A stretch of 64,000 nucleotides of DNA, taken from contig CAZTYE010000008.1 of NCBI GenBank assembly GCA_964617645.1, positions 1 to 64,000 of the forward strand. The letters run 5' to 3'. The position numbers were made by a program, and so were the translations under genes. Positions within the stretch are counted from its first letter, which is position 1. Every line of letters starts with the position of its first letter. A model generated the notes under the pieces. It was not told the DNA's origin. It saw nothing but the letters and a program-made list of their open reading frames with translations, and did not search any database. Shown here piece after piece: positions 34,661-43,526 of the stretch. The stretch is from JADJGC01 sp964617645. Lineage in GTDB: Bacteria > Zixibacteria > MSB-5A5 > CAIYYT01.

Positions 34661-35926
34661 ATGATAATTCGACTCTTGGCATCGTGCCTGCTCTTGCTAA
34701 TGCTTTCGAGCGTATCTCTCGCCGACAAGATTCTCATCCCGATGGACCGCGAGCAAGCCAATCACCTAAAGGCATATGGCGTTGCGTATTGGTCGCTGAC
34801 TCAGGGACGCAATGTCGAGTGGCTCCTCAACTACCGCGGCGGGTCATTCTTGCTGGACAACTTTGAAGGAGCCAAGAATATCTGCGCGCTGCGCGGAGTC
34901 TCTGCCATTACAGTCAGCGCAGCCGACGAGGCGCTGATCCGCGCGACTATTGAAGAGAACAACATGGAGTCGGTACTGCTGGAAAAAGCTCCGGCCGTTG
35001 CGATCTACACACCGCCAAATAAAGAGCCGTGGGACGACGCCGTTACTTTGGCGCTCAAATATGCCGAAATCGAATACGCAACAGTGTGGGACGCGGAGGT
35101 CCTCGATGGCAAACTTGAGGAGTACGATTGGTTGCACTTGCACCACGAGGACTTTACCGGCCAATACGGCCGCTTTTACAACTCGTTTCGCCAGACGCTG
35201 TGGTACCAGCAAGAGGTCGCAGCCAGCGAACAGATGGCCAAGCAACTTGGCTATCGTAAGGTGTCCGACCTCAAGTCCGCAGTTGTGAAATCGGTGGAGG
35301 ACTTTGTGGCGCGGGGCGGATTCTTGTTCGCGATGTGCTCGGCGCCGGAGACGTTCGACATCGCCTTGGCCGCAGAGCTCACCGACATCGTCCCGCGCGA
35401 ATTTGATGGCGATGCGATTGATCCAAAGTATCAGGAGAAGCTGGATTATGGTCGCTGCTTCGCGTTTGAGAATTTCACCTTATCGGTCAATCCGCTCGAG
35501 TACAAACACTCTAACATCGACACCTATCCCGACCGTCAACAGGCGTTTCCCGCGCCGGACTTGGATTACTTTCAACTCTTCGATTTCTCGGCGAAGCTGG
35601 ATCCGGTGCCGACGATGCTGGTACAAAATCATGTCGGCGTGGTCAAGGGATTCATGGGGCAATCGACGGCGTTTCGTAAATCGCTGCTGAAGAAATATGT
35701 GACGATTCTGGCAGAGGTCGAGAACTTCGACGAAGTGCGGTACATTCACGCCAATTACGGCAAAGGAACGTTCACCTTCTTGGGTGGCCACGATCCCGAG
35801 GACTACCAGCACATGGTTGGCGATCCGCCGACTGAACTTGAGCTATTCAAGGACTCGCCCGGCTACCGCTTGATTCTCAACAACATCCTCTTTCCGGCGG
35901 CAAAAAAGAAAGAACGAAAGACGTAG
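34661..35926 (+). CDS. conserved secreted protein of unknown function
   Basis: A 421-residue exported protein (signal MIIRLLASCLLLLMLSSVSLA). The opening PMDREQANHLKAYGVAYWSLTQG and VEWLLNYRGGSFLLDN is well defined and seems conserved in FCB bacteria. The middle (SVEDFVARGGFLFAMCSAPETFDIAL) recalls a glutamine-amidotransferase/ThuA-like fold, and FLGGHDPEDYQHMVGDPPT near the end looks like a conserved site. I do not know its function. Follows the M1 peptidase gene after 190 nt with no clear terminator. Confidence 0.75.
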   Translation: MIIRLLASCLLLLMLSSVSLADKILIPMDREQANHLKAYGVAYWSLTQGRNVEWLLNYRGGSFLLDNFEGAKNICALRGVSAITVSAADEALIRATIEENNMESVLLEKAPAVAIYTPPNKEPWDDAVTLALKYAEIEYATVWDAEVLDGKLEEYDWLHLHHEDFTGQYGRFYNSFRQTLWYQQEVAASEQMAKQLGYRKVSDLKSAVVKSVEDFVARGGFLFAMCSAPETFDIALAAELTDIVPREFDGDAIDPKYQEKLDYGRCFAFENFTLSVNPLEYKHSNIDTYPDRQQAFPAPDLDYFQLFDFSAKLDPVPTMLVQNHVGVVKGFMGQSTAFRKSLLKKYVTILAEVENFDEVRYIHANYGKGTFTFLGGHDPEDYQHMVGDPPTELELFKDSPGYRLILNNILFPAAKKKERKT

Positions 35927-36157
35927 TGTCGCGAGCTTGAGATTTGGCGCGGTTTTTTGCTTGCCTTTGATCAGCGAAAGCGTTTATTGATTCCACCTTT
36001 CGGCTGACCGATTCCGGTTGGCATGACGAGAATATCCTTCAGTTCATGAAGTTCGTCACCGCTTAGACGGGGCAAGTTGCGGCTTAGGCGTTGGACGCCA
36101 AGTACCAACCCGAATGGCGATTCGCGATCGCGGCCGAATCGATCTCAGGAGGACTAT

Positions 36158-36877
36158 ATGTCGGACAGAAATGACATACTAATCGCGAATTTGCGGGAGA
36201 AGGGCAACGAAGTCACCACCTTCCTCGAATCCGAGGGCATCGATGTTCGCTACACCAATCTGCGACTGATTGATTACTTGATCGCCGGACGCATTGCCAT
36301 CATCCGCCGTACCGTCGACGCGTTCCTTGCCGATCTATCGAACAAACAACTCTATCGCTCAGCGCCGGAGTTCAAGCGCAGTTTCCCTGATCCAATCTAC
36401 ATTGTGGAAGGCGCCTCGCCTGCAGCGCGGATCTCGGCGACGACACCCGGCCGGGCCGGCGTTACCTACCTCACGTTCGTCAATCGAATTCCCATTATCT
36501 TCGCCTCGACCCCCGAAGAGAGCGCAAAGTACATCGCCTTGATGATGAAGCAGGCCGAGTTCGCGGCAGCCCCGGCCGAGACATTGTCGATGGAAGATGT
36601 CAGCGAGATGCCCGCGGAAAGCGCCGACGGTGCCCTGCTCGACAGCGGTGTGACTATTGAAGTGCTCAAGCTGCTTCCCGACGTCAGCGAAGAAATCGCC
36701 GGACGTTTGCTGGCGAAATTCGGGTCGCTTCGCGCGGTATTCTCCGCCGAAGAGAAAGAGTTAGCCGCCGTCAAGGGTTTGAGCGCCAAACGCGCCAAGA
36801 TGATCGTCGATTTCATCGCGACTGGCGCCAAGGAGCCGGTCACCAAGACAAAGAAATCGGCTTCCACTTCAAGGTGA
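36158..36877 (+). CDS. XPF/ERCC4-like nuclease-fold protein with helix-hairpin-helix
   Basis: A 239-residue protein. The start is ATG 36158, 5 nt after AGGAGG. Residues about 20-135 follow the ERCC4 nuclease layout (IDVRYTNLRLIDYLIAG, IIRRTVDAFLADLSNKQLY, FPDPIYIVEGAS). Residues about 165-225 are a (HhH)2 DNA-binding domain (LLPDVSEEIAGRLLAKFGSL, VKGLSAKRAKMIVDF). The active-site motif is altered: GDY is IDY (38-40) and ERKxxxD is IRRTVDA, so the catalytic Glu is replaced by Ile49. It may bind branched DNA without cutting. XPF-type proteins are mostly archaeal or eukaryotic but occur in some bacteria. Confidence 0.75.
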   Translation: MSDRNDILIANLREKGNEVTTFLESEGIDVRYTNLRLIDYLIAGRIAIIRRTVDAFLADLSNKQLYRSAPEFKRSFPDPIYIVEGASPAARISATTPGRAGVTYLTFVNRIPIIFASTPEESAKYIALMMKQAEFAAAPAETLSMEDVSEMPAESADGALLDSGVTIEVLKLLPDVSEEIAGRLLAKFGSLRAVFSAEEKELAAVKGLSAKRAKMIVDFIATGAKEPVTKTKKSASTSR

Positions 36878-36959
36878 TAATCGCATCGACCGTGATGGTC
36901 AACCGCATCCGGCTATCTCTATTTCTGTCCGTTGCTCGACAACTTCCTATATTGCCGCG

Positions 36960-39104
36960 ATGACGTTTCATCGATTTCGCGAATTTCTCGTTGAAATTAC
37001 AGTATTTGTGATCGCGCTCGCCGTCTATTCGGTCACGCTCTGTCGTGGCGTCTACGTTGGTGATTCCGGAGAGCTGGCTTTGGCTGCGGCGCGGCTGCAA
37101 ATCGCGCATCCGCCGGGCTACCCACTGTTGACGAATCTCGGCCTCGTCTGGAGTCAACTTCTCGGCTTTCTGCGACCCATTGTTGCGTTGAATCTCTTGA
37201 GCGCAGTCGCGGCAGCGGCGTCAGTAGCGGCGTTTGCCCGATGGATCAGAGCGCCCCACCGACTTGAACTCGCGGACGAATTGAGCAGAGCCGGCGCGGC
37301 ACTCGCGCTGGCTTTTGCGGCGACTTTGTGGTCGGTCGCGACGAATTTTGAGGTCTATTCTCTCTCAGCACTGCTGACCATCATCGTCCTCGGGCTACAA
37401 GCACGATATCTGGACGAGGGGAACGCTCGCTACTTGCTATTCGCCACTTTTGTCTTCGGGCTGGGTCTGGCGAATCACCTGTCGATCCTCGCGCTGGCGC
37501 CGGGACTCGTGCTTTCGATCTGGTGGAGACGATCTCACCTCAACTGGCGGCTCTTCATCCATCTGTTGCTGGCTTTGCTCCTGCCGCTCTCACTCTACTT
37601 GTATTTGCCGATTCGCGCACAAAGCGAGCTAATCGTCTCGTGGTACAATCCTGCGACTTGGAGCGGATTCACGCAACAGGTCTTCGCCGAGACATATCGC
37701 GGTTATTTGGCGACACCGACATTGACAGACATCGCGCCGTATCTACTGCGGCTCGCTCATCAATTGGCGGCAGAATTCGCCTTGCCACTGCTTGTGCTGT
37801 CGCTGGTTGGCGCCGCCTGGCTGTTTCGACAGAACAGAGCGCTGTTTGTAGTCACACTCCTAACTGTCGTATCCAACATTGCGCTAAACTTTGCCTATAC
37901 GATATCTGACATCAATCCTTATTTCCTGCCTACCATTATCGTTCTCTGTTTCTGGATGGGGACGGCGCTGCGGGCGCTGGTCCAGCGGTGGCAGTGGTGC
38001 TTTGTGAGTTCGCTGGCGATTGCAGCGGTCGCCCTTGTAGGGAACTTTGCTCGAAGTGATCTCAGCCGGCACACCGAAGCGGAGAACTATGCGCGGGATC
38101 TGTTCGATCGAACACCCCGAGACGGGATTCTGTTTTGTGGTTCCGACAACTCGATGTTTCCGGCGCTTTATCTTCGCTACGTGGAGAATTATCGCCCAGA
38201 CTGCGAGGTTCACGCTCATCTCCCGTCGCTGCAACGATTGTGGCGCGCCTATGGCCAACCGAGCGGTGAGAACTGGGCGCACTTTCCGCAGCTCTTTGAT
38301 AGGGCGTTGGATACCGACGGTCTTCGCATCGTGATGGCCCGTGAATTAATGAACTATGACAATGATTTCCCACGCTTGCGTTCCGATGTGATCGCCGGCG
38401 ATCTCATCTATGCCGTCGATTCAGCGCTGCTTGTTGATACCGCCAGCGAAAAGAATCGGATTGATTGGGTGAATACGCCGCGAATCTACGATCCCAAAGT
38501 CGCGTTGTTGTACTGCGTCTATTGGCTGGCGGCGGCGGACCGGCAAAGTCCCGAAGATGCTGCTGCTGCAACGATCAAGTATCGGCGGGCGGCTGAGCTG
38601 GCGTCAACTCACAACGATCCTGCGCTGTTGTCGGGATTACTTGCCCATCTGATCGATCGCGGCGAGCGCGCTATCGCACAGGAGATCATCGAGAGCACAT
38701 TGCAGAATCCGACTCTGCGACTGGCGCCGCGACTGCAGTATCTGTCAGCGCTGGGAAGAATTCAACTTCAGTCCGAAGCTGAAGCCGCCGCGGAATCGAC
38801 CTACAACAGGATTCTCGAGCTGGACCCCAGCCATGCCGAAGCGCGATTTCAATTGGGCGCCATTCGCGCCGTCAGAGCAACCCGTAGCGGCGACTATCTA
38901 ACGGCAATCCGCGAGTACCAGAATTTGCGCGCGCAGTCGCCGAATAACGGCAGCGTGGTCTATCAATTGGCGATGCTGCATCTGCAGCTCGGCGATTTCG
39001 TCTCCGCAAGATTGGAGTTGATGGAGTGCCTTAGGCTCAATTTCCGGGCGGCAGACGCATCCGAAATGATTCGGCAAATCGATGAACGCAAATCGCGACT
39101 GTAG
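36960..39104 (+). CDS. DUF2723 membrane protein with C-terminal TPRs
   Basis: A 714-residue protein with about ten transmembrane segments in its first 400 residues. The DUF2723 signature is GDSGELALAAARLQIAHPPGYPL (about 36-58). The topology and the acidic residue in the first periplasmic loop resemble GT-C glycosyltransferases that use lipid-linked sugars; whether this one transfers sugars is inferred from fold only. Residues about 560-710 form TPR units (LQYLSALGRIQLQSEAEAAAES, AEARFQLGAIRA). It ends immediately beside the convergent mtaB. Confidence 0.85.
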   Translation: MTFHRFREFLVEITVFVIALAVYSVTLCRGVYVGDSGELALAAARLQIAHPPGYPLLTNLGLVWSQLLGFLRPIVALNLLSAVAAAASVAAFARWIRAPHRLELADELSRAGAALALAFAATLWSVATNFEVYSLSALLTIIVLGLQARYLDEGNARYLLFATFVFGLGLANHLSILALAPGLVLSIWWRRSHLNWRLFIHLLLALLLPLSLYLYLPIRAQSELIVSWYNPATWSGFTQQVFAETYRGYLATPTLTDIAPYLLRLAHQLAAEFALPLLVLSLVGAAWLFRQNRALFVVTLLTVVSNIALNFAYTISDINPYFLPTIIVLCFWMGTALRALVQRWQWCFVSSLAIAAVALVGNFARSDLSRHTEAENYARDLFDRTPRDGILFCGSDNSMFPALYLRYVENYRPDCEVHAHLPSLQRLWRAYGQPSGENWAHFPQLFDRALDTDGLRIVMARELMNYDNDFPRLRSDVIAGDLIYAVDSALLVDTASEKNRIDWVNTPRIYDPKVALLYCVYWLAAADRQSPEDAAAATIKYRRAAELASTHNDPALLSGLLAHLIDRGERAIAQEIIESTLQNPTLRLAPRLQYLSALGRIQLQSEAEAAAESTYNRILELDPSHAEARFQLGAIRAVRATRSGDYLTAIREYQNLRAQSPNNGSVVYQLAMLHLQLGDFVSARLELMECLRLNFRAADASEMIRQIDERKSRL

Positions 39105-40436
39105 TTACGCGGCCGACTCTACCGCTTGGGAAACAAGCTCGCCGAGAAGTGCCTCGCCGGAGACCGCCGCAAGACGTACCGGGAGAATTTGGTTCTTGAG
39201 ATCCTTCGAAGATTCGATGTGCACGCGCAGATAATTGTCCGTGTATCCCGCCCAGTGGCCGTCTTCCAGCGTCTCGAAGAGCACATCGACCGTCTGTGCC
39301 AGATGCGCAGTGGCAAATGCGCGTCGCTTGCGGGCTGATAGTTCGATGAGATTTCGCGTACGCGCTTTCTTGATGTGGTGCAGTACCTTTGGCTTCAGTG
39401 GGAATGACGGCGTTCCCGGGCGGTCGGAATACGTGAAAACGTGAAAGTAAAAGAAGGGTAGTTCGGTCAGCACGTCTCGGGTATTCTGAAATTCCTGATC
39501 GGTTTCCGTCGGAAAACCGACCATGATATCGGTACCCAAACCGAGATTAGGAATGAGTTTCGCGGCGCCTTCGATGAACTTAGCGAACGGTCGAATGGTA
39601 TGCTTGCGCTGCATTGACTTGAGAATGCGGTCATCCCCGCTTTGCAGTGGAACGTGAAGGTACTTGCAGAGCTTCTCAGAATCGGCCATGTAGCGCACCA
39701 ACTCGGCGCCGATCGTTGTCGGCTCGATGGAACTGATGCGAATGCGGCACAGACCCTCAATGCGTTCGAGCGCTTTGATAATGTCGATCAGCTTCTTGGC
39801 GTCGTTCCTATAGGTGCCGATGTTTACGCCGGTGAGCACAACCTCCTGGTGACCGGCCGCAACCAGACTCTCCGCCTCACGCAGAATATCGTCAAAGCTC
39901 CGGCTCCGCGCTCGACCCCGCACACTGGGGATGATGCAGAAACTGCAGAAGTAGTTGCAGCCGTCTTGAATCTTGAGATTGGCGCGCGTAGTGAATGAAT
40001 ACAAACCGCTCGATTCGATCGTGAACTCCTTCTCTGGTAGTTTCGGGGAGTGAACAACCTCTGCGATTGAGGACTTGGTCAATGCGCCGACGTAGTCGCT
40101 AACACGCAGTTTGTGCTCATTCCCGACAATCAAATCGACTCCCGGAATGGCGGCAATAGTCTTGACGGCATGCTGTGCGTAACAGCCGACGACGGCGACA
40201 TAGGTCGCGGGATTCAGTCGCAACGCTTGGCGGACGGCCTGCCGGCACTTGGCGTCCGCTTGCTCCGTAACCGTGCAGGTGTTGATCACCGTGAGTTCCG
40301 CCGGGTTGCCGAACTCGACGATCTCATAACCCTTGGCGGCCAACGTGTTGGCAATGATGGCGGTCTCCGCCTGATTCAGGCGGCAACCGAGAGTATGTAA
40401 GGAGGCTCTGAGCAGATAAATTTCCTCGTTCCCCAA
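39105..40436 (-). CDS. mtaB: tRNA threonylcarbamoyladenosine methylthiotransferase MtaB
   Basis: A radical-SAM enzyme of 443 residues that adds a methylthio group to t6A37 of tRNAs. The N-terminal cluster ligands are C18 (TLGCRLNQAE, the MtaB form), C54 and C85. The radical SAM motif is C160-x3-C164-x2-C167 (CNYFCSFC). The C-terminal region resembles a TRAM domain (DGHWAGYTDNYLRVHIESS). CRLNQAE distinguishes it from MiaB and RimO. Start at 40436; another Met does not exist near the N-terminus, so it is accepted. Confidence 0.93.
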   Translation of the reverse strand: MGNEEIYLLRASLHTLGCRLNQAETAIIANTLAAKGYEIVEFGNPAELTVINTCTVTEQADAKCRQAVRQALRLNPATYVAVVGCYAQHAVKTIAAIPGVDLIVGNEHKLRVSDYVGALTKSSIAEVVHSPKLPEKEFTIESSGLYSFTTRANLKIQDGCNYFCSFCIIPSVRGRARSRSFDDILREAESLVAAGHQEVVLTGVNIGTYRNDAKKLIDIIKALERIEGLCRIRISSIEPTTIGAELVRYMADSEKLCKYLHVPLQSGDDRILKSMQRKHTIRPFAKFIEGAAKLIPNLGLGTDIMVGFPTETDQEFQNTRDVLTELPFFYFHVFTYSDRPGTPSFPLKPKVLHHIKKARTRNLIELSARKRRAFATAHLAQTVDVLFETLEDGHWAGYTDNYLRVHIESSKDLKNQILPVRLAAVSGEALLGELVSQAVESAA

Positions 40437-40583
40437 GTTTCAGGATGTGAATATAGAAAAGGTACGATCTGAGTCAACAGTAGACGAAAGCACGTTCGCG
40501 ATTGACTTAGGTCATGGTGAATCTTGCGTCAACCACCGATTATTCGTATAATCTTGGGGCTCAGTGACGAAGGAGACGACGCC

Positions 40584-41174
40584 ATGACCGATGAAGTAAT
40601 CAAAATCACCGCCCAGCTTTTTCCCGACCCGGATGTGTGTATCTTCCGCGTCGACCGCCCGGTATTCCCCGGCGGCTCGTTCGACTGCAAGAGCGCCGAG
40701 ATGGCGGCGGGTTCGCCGCTTCTGGAGGCGCTGTTCGCGCTCAAGGGCGTGCGCGAGATCTTCGTCTCCGGTGACAGCCTGACGGTATCGAAAGAGCCCG
40801 ATGAAGACTGGCAGGTTCTGGCCCGCGATATCGGCAAAGTCATCCGCGAGCGGATCACGTCCGGGATGCCACTGCTGGCCGAAAACCTGCGGCAGCCGGC
40901 GCCACCCGATGATGAAATCCGCCGCATCATTGAAGAAATGATCGAGCAGTCGATCAATCCGGCAATTGCCTCGCACGGCGGCTTTGTGCAGGTGATTGAA
41001 GTCAAGGACACCGTCGTCAAAATGCGAATGGCGGGCGGATGCCAGGGTTGTTCGTCGTCGTCGATGACGCTACGTTATGGTATCGAACGGATGATCCGCG
41101 ACCGCATTCCGCAGATTGTGGAGATTATTGACGTAACTGATCACGAAGCGGGTGTGAACCCCTATTACTCTTAG
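40584..41174 (+). CDS. Nfu-type iron-sulfur scaffold protein
   Basis: A 196-residue protein with an N-terminal Nfu_N-like domain (GSPLLEALFALKGVREIFVSGDSLTVSK) and a C-terminal NifU-like domain (INPAIASHGGFVQVIEV). The CxxC that carries a transferable [4Fe-4S] cluster is C153-x2-C156 (GGCQGC). It delivers clusters to apo-proteins, which fits a genome with an Fe-S-rich hydrogenase complex. The start is ATG 40584 after AAGGAG. Confidence 0.92.
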   Translation: MTDEVIKITAQLFPDPDVCIFRVDRPVFPGGSFDCKSAEMAAGSPLLEALFALKGVREIFVSGDSLTVSKEPDEDWQVLARDIGKVIRERITSGMPLLAENLRQPAPPDDEIRRIIEEMIEQSINPAIASHGGFVQVIEVKDTVVKMRMAGGCQGCSSSSMTLRYGIERMIRDRIPQIVEIIDVTDHEAGVNPYYS

Positions 41175-41179
41175 AGGTT

Positions 41180-41238
41180 TTCGATTCCTCACGAAAGTAG
41201 TGCGTACTTCGTCCAGTTTTCAAACGCGAGGAATCGAA
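41180..41238. repeat. nested inverted repeat after the nfu gene
   Basis: TTCGATTCCTC (41180-41190) and GAGGAATCGAA (41228-41238) form a perfect 11-bp inverted repeat. Inside, 41191-41212 folds as an ACGAA..GTA / TAC..TTCGT hairpin. It starts 6 nt after the nfu stop and marks the left edge of the atypical 41.2-43.5 kb segment. No copy is seen on the other side. It may be an nfu terminator or an insertion boundary. Confidence 0.5.
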
Positions 41239-41306
41239 TTGTTCGTCTGGGTGTTAGCATGATTCCCCGACTAGTTTCAACGATGTAGCCCGCCTCAAAG
41301 TGATGC

Positions 41307-41540
41307 TTACCGTTGTCCCTCATCTACTATGAGGCGAAATTTGTTTCGTGTTGGTTTTTCGAATTTCGCCCTCGCCACTCTTAGCTCACGTTGAATGGCG
41401 ACGAAGATACGATCGACATCGTCGATCCCATACTCGTAATTGCTTCTGTTGGAGCAATTTGATAGCAAGCGGATTTGCTCGATTAGCCGATTTGTTCGTG
41501 CCTCAGCTAGTCTCAGAAACTTATCTCGTCTCGATTCCAT
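41307..41540 (-). CDS. small conserved-looking protein, partner of the GHKL gene
   Basis: A 77-residue basic protein starting MESRRDKFLRLAEARTNRLI, with SNCSNRSNYEYGIDDVDRIFVAIQRELR in the middle. I recall this RLAE.RTN..L..IRLL.N.SN..NYEY pattern in small proteins from mobile or accessory regions of other bacteria, but I cannot name a function. The frame is open upstream to 41630 with a TTG start, so an extra 30 residues are possible; I prefer the ATG at 41540. It is divergent from the GHKL ATPase and shares its control region. It looks like a helical, perhaps nucleic-acid-binding protein. Confidence 0.55.
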   Translation of the reverse strand: MESRRDKFLRLAEARTNRLIEQIRLLSNCSNRSNYEYGIDDVDRIFVAIQRELRVARAKFEKPTRNKFRLIVDEGQR

Positions 41541-41586
41541 GTCCAAATAATGGTTTATCTGTATTAGATTGTCAACAAGAATTTCC

Positions 41587-41622
41587 TTGACATGATATAT
41601 TGCATATATATTACTAATATAT
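41587..41622 (+). promoter_or_regulatory. promoter-operator of the GHKL gene, with 17-bp palindrome
   Basis: TTGACA (41587-41592), 17-nt spacer, then ATTACT (41610-41615) as a weak -10. A perfect palindrome ATATATTACTAATATAT (41606-41622, centred on C41614) covers the -10. 17 of the 60 bases at 41581-41640 are G or C, far below the surroundings. A repressor binding here could control both divergent genes. Confidence 0.45.
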
Positions 41623-41662
41623 GCTACCAACCGCCTATATGTTTTGTGTATAAGGAGGAGCC

Positions 41663-43426
41663 ATGAAAAAACTCTTTCCCACTTCTGTCGATCCCAACGG
41701 GTTGACGGCGCTTATCAATCGGCTGAGTCGTGACTGCACGCCCGATCAATTTGTGCGAGAGTTCGTGCAGAATTCAATTGAGGCAATTCTTCGAACGGGG
41801 ACCAAGGAAGGCAAGATCTTGGTCGACTTCAACGAATTCCTTGCAAGCGAAGACGGCATAATGAAGCTGTCGTTTACCGACAATGGAGACGGGATGACCC
41901 CGCTACAGATGGAGAACCTCCTCAATCGATTGAGCGCGTCTGGTCACAGCAATGAGTTCGAAAACTATGGTATCGGCGCGAAAATCAGCGCTCTTAGCCG
42001 CAATCCGCAAGGGATCCTTTATGAGTCGTGGAAGGAGGGGAACGGCCACTGTTGTTATTTGTACTTCGATGTCGAAGCGAAGCAATATGGGATGAGGGGG
42101 ACTGAAGTCGATGGCGACGTGCTATACGTTACCCCTAGGACGGATGATCTCAAGCCCAGTATCGTGACATCGCACGGGACTCGAGTAACGTTGTTCGGCC
42201 AGTCGGCAGAATCGGATACGATGGAGAAGCCAGACGGTGTTACCGGCGCGAAGGACACCTGGTTACTTCTGTACCTGAACTCTCGGTTCTTCAAGTTCCC
42301 TGAGCAGATCTCGATCAGCGCAAGAGTCGGATACTATCGGGACAATCCAAAGCATAATTACATGGCAACTGTTACTGGGCAGAAGGCGGTTCTTGACAAG
42401 CACACCCTTTCACGGGGAAGTGTAGAACTAACGGATGCAACGGTACATTGGTGGATACTCAACAAAGAGAGGGACGGTCATGGCCGGGAGTACATGCTGG
42501 GCCACACAGCCACTTTGCACAATAACGAAATTCTTGATAGGGCAGATGGTCGCTCAAGCCGAGCATCCCTCTTTGGAGTTGTGTTGGGAGCAAGTGATGT
42601 AGTAATCTATGTTGAACCCGACAATTCCTACGTCCAAAAGGTTTCGCGGACAAGCCTTGTGAGAGATGACGGCAATCCCTTGCCCTGGGAGCTGTGGGCA
42701 GACCAGTTCCGAAAAAAAATGCCAAAGGAACTCAAGGACTATGTAGACAACATAGCTTCTCGGAGTGAACAAAAGTCTCACCAAGAAGTCATTCGGGAGC
42801 GGCTGAAGGAAATTGTATCATTACTCAAGGTCTCGAAATATCGACAAATCGACTCCGGGAACCTGAGAGCCGAGGAGACAAGAAATACTGACGAACTCAG
42901 CGGTACGCGGGTCCCGCGGCAGAGGAGCGGTCAGCGACTCGGAAAGCCAAACACCAGTGCGACATCCAACATCGACACGCTCTTACATGTCCTTAGCAAA
43001 GGCGGTGGCCGACCTGTGGAAGAAGTGGAGCACTTCTCCATGCCTACGGTTCAATGGGTCAGTGTAACGGATGGAACAAGAGATCCGGAAGAATTCGAGG
43101 ACAGAGCGGCCCACTTCCATAAAGAGGACAACATCATTATAGCAAATCGTGACTTCCAGGTATTCTCAGACATGATCCAATTCGTCTGCGCACGCCTGCA
43201 GTGCAATGAATCAATGGAGAAAATAGTCTCTGACACCTGCTTCGAGATGTTTGAACAGCAGCTGGTTGAGACTGTTATAGGCATTCAGTCTCTCTCCAAT
43301 CGGCCGGAGTGGCAACCAGATGACATTGATCGCGCATTCTCCGAAGAGTCGCTTACCGCGGCTGTGCTAGCGAAGTACAATGTGTTTAAAGCAGCACTAA
43401 AGGAAGTGAGCAGGCGGCAGTCCTGA
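41663..43426 (+). CDS. GHKL-type ATPase (Hsp90/MutL/MORC-like), possible defence protein
   Basis: A 587-residue soluble protein. The N-terminal GHKL ATPase site is intact: E33-x3-N37 (EFVQN), DNGDG (73-77), YGIGAK (102-107) and HGT near residue 170. Beyond about 250 I recognise no domain; the C-terminal region is partly charged and helical. Standalone GHKL ATPases of the MORC/paraMORC kind are known in bacterial conflict systems, so a defence role is plausible, not shown. An ideal AAGGAGG precedes ATG 41663. Its segment is atypical in base content, suggesting transfer. Confidence 0.75.
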   Translation: MKKLFPTSVDPNGLTALINRLSRDCTPDQFVREFVQNSIEAILRTGTKEGKILVDFNEFLASEDGIMKLSFTDNGDGMTPLQMENLLNRLSASGHSNEFENYGIGAKISALSRNPQGILYESWKEGNGHCCYLYFDVEAKQYGMRGTEVDGDVLYVTPRTDDLKPSIVTSHGTRVTLFGQSAESDTMEKPDGVTGAKDTWLLLYLNSRFFKFPEQISISARVGYYRDNPKHNYMATVTGQKAVLDKHTLSRGSVELTDATVHWWILNKERDGHGREYMLGHTATLHNNEILDRADGRSSRASLFGVVLGASDVVIYVEPDNSYVQKVSRTSLVRDDGNPLPWELWADQFRKKMPKELKDYVDNIASRSEQKSHQEVIRERLKEIVSLLKVSKYRQIDSGNLRAEETRNTDELSGTRVPRQRSGQRLGKPNTSATSNIDTLLHVLSKGGGRPVEEVEHFSMPTVQWVSVTDGTRDPEEFEDRAAHFHKEDNIIIANRDFQVFSDMIQFVCARLQCNESMEKIVSDTCFEMFEQQLVETVIGIQSLSNRPEWQPDDIDRAFSEESLTAAVLAKYNVFKAALKEVSRRQS

Positions 43427-43473
43427 AAGACCGCCCACCGATTCAGTCGCTCCTGATAAGCTGTGTGGCCTGC

Positions 43474-43491
43474 CGCAATCTTTTGATTGCG
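43474..43491. terminator. hairpin after the GHKL gene, terminator-like
   Basis: CGCAATC (43474-43480) and GATTGCG (43485-43491) pair over 7 bp around TTTT, 48 nt after the GHKL stop. No T-tract follows, so termination is uncertain. Confidence 0.35.
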
Positions 43492-43526
43492 CCGGTCTCG
43501 CAGAGGCCATATAATTCGAGCTTATT

